A stretch of DNA of 64,000 nucleotides from Chryseomicrobium excrementi (GTDB taxonomy: Bacteria > Bacillota > Bacilli > Bacillales_A > Planococcaceae). The notes under the pieces were generated by a model. It did no database searches. It was not told the DNA's origin and was given only the letters and a program-made list of their open reading frames with translations. Position numbers and translations under genes: made by a program. Shown in pieces: positions 62,616 through 64,000 of the stretch; positions within the stretch are counted from its first letter, which is position 1; each line of letters begins with the position of its first letter. Location of the stretch: positions 620,001-684,000 of the forward strand of contig NZ_PCGR01000001.1 in NCBI RefSeq assembly GCF_002798305.1, read 5' to 3'.

Positions 62616-62627
62616 ATTTATAGGCTA

Positions 62628-63779
62628 TTAACGACGATTCCGGTTTCGTAGGAATGTTGGAATGTCTAATGCTTCTTCTTCTTTAAACGAAGGTTGTTGT
62701 GGGCGAGTCTCTTGAACTGGCTCTTCTTCGTAACGAGTTTCACGTTGTGGTGCCTGAGTTGGAGCAGGTGAAGATGGACGCTTCATTCCGCCACCAGCCA
62801 TACGAGGCTGACGCTGAGTCAAAATTTCTTCGTTAAATCCAGTAGCGATAACTGTAACTACAATTTGATCATCTAAGTCGTCATTGATTACAGAACCGAA
62901 AATCATATTTACTTCTTCATCAGAAGCGCTTGCCACGATATCCGCTGCTTCTTGAACTTCAAATAGAGACAGGTTTGATCCACCGGTGATATTCATAAGA
63001 ACACCTTTAGCCCCATCAATAGATGTTTCTAAAAGAGGACTTGAAATTGCCTTTTTTGCTGCTTCGGCAGCACGGTTTTCACCTGAAGCAATTCCGATAC
63101 CCATCAATGCAGACCCTTTGTTAGACATAATTGTCTTCACATCGGCAAAGTCTAAGTTGATTAGTCCTGGTACCGCGATTAAATCTGAGATACCTTGAAC
63201 CCCTTGTCGAAGTACGTTATCCGCTTCACGGAATGCTTCGAGCATTGGCGTGTTTTTGTCAACGATTTCAAGAAGACGATCGTTTGGAATAACGATTAAT
63301 GTGTCGACAGCTTCTTTCATCATGGAGATACCGCCAACAGCTTGAGTAGAACGTTTGCGTCCTTCAAATGTGAACGGACGTGTGACAACACCAACTGTTA
63401 ATGCGCCAAGTTCTTTAGCGATTTGGGCGATTACAGGTGCAGCACCTGTGCCCGTCCCGCCACCCATACCTGCAGTAACGAATACCATATCCGCACCACG
63501 AAGTGCTTCTTCAATTTGTTCTTTACTTTCTTCAGCAGCTTTACGACCTACTTCTGGGTTAGCCCCTGCTCCAAGACCACGAGTCAATTTGCCACCAACT
63601 TGAAGCTTTACTGGCGCTTTTGACATATTTAATGCTTGTGCATCCGTGTTGACTGCGATAAAGTCGACCCCTTGCACTCCGTGCTCAATCATACGATTGA
63701 CGGCATTATTACCGCCACCGCCAACTCCAATTACTTTAATAATTGCTAAAGATTCATCATTCGTTTCAAAATGTAACAT
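62628..63779 (-). CDS. ftsZ: cell division GTPase FtsZ
   Basis: Tubulin homologue that forms the Z ring. 383 aa; GGGTGTG signature loop at 106-112 ([16 protein letters not shown]), nucleotide site [12 protein letters not shown] near 19-30, T7 loop [11 protein letters not shown] near 205, a variable Gln/Pro linker, and the C-terminal peptide [13 protein letters not shown] that binds FtsA and SepF. TAGGAGG ribosome-binding site. 33 bp after ftsA. Confidence 0.98.
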   Translation of the reverse strand: MLHFETNDESLAIIKVIGVGGGGNNAVNRMIEHGVQGVDFIAVNTDAQALNMSKAPVKLQVGGKLTRGLGAGANPEVGRKAAEESKEQIEEALRGADMVFVTAGMGGGTGTGAAPVIAQIAKELGALTVGVVTRPFTFEGRKRSTQAVGGISMMKEAVDTLIVIPNDRLLEIVDKNTPMLEAFREADNVLRQGVQGISDLIAVPGLINLDFADVKTIMSNKGSALMGIGIASGENRAAEAAKKAISSPLLETSIDGAKGVLMNITGGSNLSLFEVQEAADIVASASDEEVNMIFGSVINDDLDDQIVVTVIATGFNEEILTQRQPRMAGGGMKRPSSPAPTQAPQRETRYEEEPVQETRPQQPSFKEEEALDIPTFLRNRNRR

Positions 63780-63812
63780 GCAATTGCCTCCTATGTTAGA
63801 TTGCCGATACTA

Positions 63813-64000
63813 CTATTCAAAGAATCGGTCGAAAAATTGTTTGATCTTCGTCATGCCGCTTTCTTTTGGTTCATTTGAATCTTCAACAGATTCTTTTTTT
63901 ACTTTTTGTTTTGTCTTGGGTTTTATAGTAGGTTCTTGTCGAGCTGTTACTGCACTAGTTGTAGTATTCGACAGACCATAATATAAATCCTCTTTGTAAA
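63813..64000 (-). CDS. ftsA: cell division protein FtsA, C-terminal part (5' end beyond window)
   Basis: Translated from the minus strand to the TAG at 63813-63815: YKEDLYYGLSNTTTSAVTAR..., a Lys/Glu-rich linker, ending KIKQFFDRFFE. The final residues form the amphipathic helix with which FtsA attaches to the membrane and tethers FtsZ. About 62 codons are visible of an expected 430 or so. The position immediately upstream of ftsZ settles the assignment. Confidence 0.9.
   Translation of the reverse strand, partial: YKEDLYYGLSNTTTSAVTARQEPTIKPKTKQKVKKESVEDSNEPKESGMTKIKQFFDRFFE

Overview
The window reads as a contiguous piece of a low-to-mid-GC Bacillales chromosome. Gene order follows the Bacillus subtilis block from trmFO/topA to ftsZ/ftsA almost gene for gene. 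Two B. subtilis sporulation loci that normally interrupt this block, spoIIGA-sigE-sigG next to ftsZ and spoVM between thiN and rpmB, are reduced to what look like sequence fossils. That, with the lepB insertion and the gene content, suggests a non-spore-forming member of the Planococcaceae (Caryophanaceae; for example Planococcus or Chryseomicrobium relatives). The family assignment is inference from memory, not a database result. Only two genes, rpmB and rqcH, lie on the plus strand. I see no rRNA, tRNA, CRISPR, prophage or insertion sequence.

Layout, low to high coordinate (transcription mostly runs right to left): trmFO-topA-dprA-sucD-sucC-rnhB (1-7.3 kb); a 500-bp gene-free stretch with two unusual palindromic or structured elements (7.3-7.8 kb); rbgA-lepB, rplS, trmD-rimM, khpA-rpsP, ffh-ylxM, ftsY-smc-rnc (7.8-18.8 kb), which covers ribosome maturation, the SRP pathway and chromosome segregation; acpP-fabG-fabD-plsX-fapR (18.9-22.5 kb), the fatty-acid and phospholipid cluster with its own FapR operator; recG-sdaAA-sdaAB-(palindrome)-fakA-yloU (22.5-28.4 kb); rpmB (+); a spoVM relic; thiN-rpe-rsgA-prkC-stp-rsmB-fmt-def-priA-coaBC-rpoZ-gmk (29-41.1 kb), a translation, stress-signalling and cofactor group; rqcH (+); the complete UMP operon pyrR-pyrP-pyrB-pyrC-carA-carB-pyrK-pyrD-pyrF-pyrE (42.9-54.3 kb) with two PyrR-type attenuators; rluD-lspA-ileS with a T-box leader (54.5-59.1 kb); divIVA-ylmH-ylmG-sepF-ylmE-ylmC, a spoIIGA relic, ftsZ and the 3' end of ftsA (59.1-64 kb), the division cluster.

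The window is mostly conserved housekeeping DNA and I did not find a convincing new multi-gene system. The observations most worth following are the two sporulation fossils (one keeps a recognisable Spo0A box, a 22-nt promoter spacing and a ribosome-binding site), a fapR gene that appears to start at CTG directly behind a FapR operator, promoters whose -35 boxes are embedded in the upstream gene's 3' hairpin (rplS, fapR), and three palindromic or structured intergenic elements of unknown nature.
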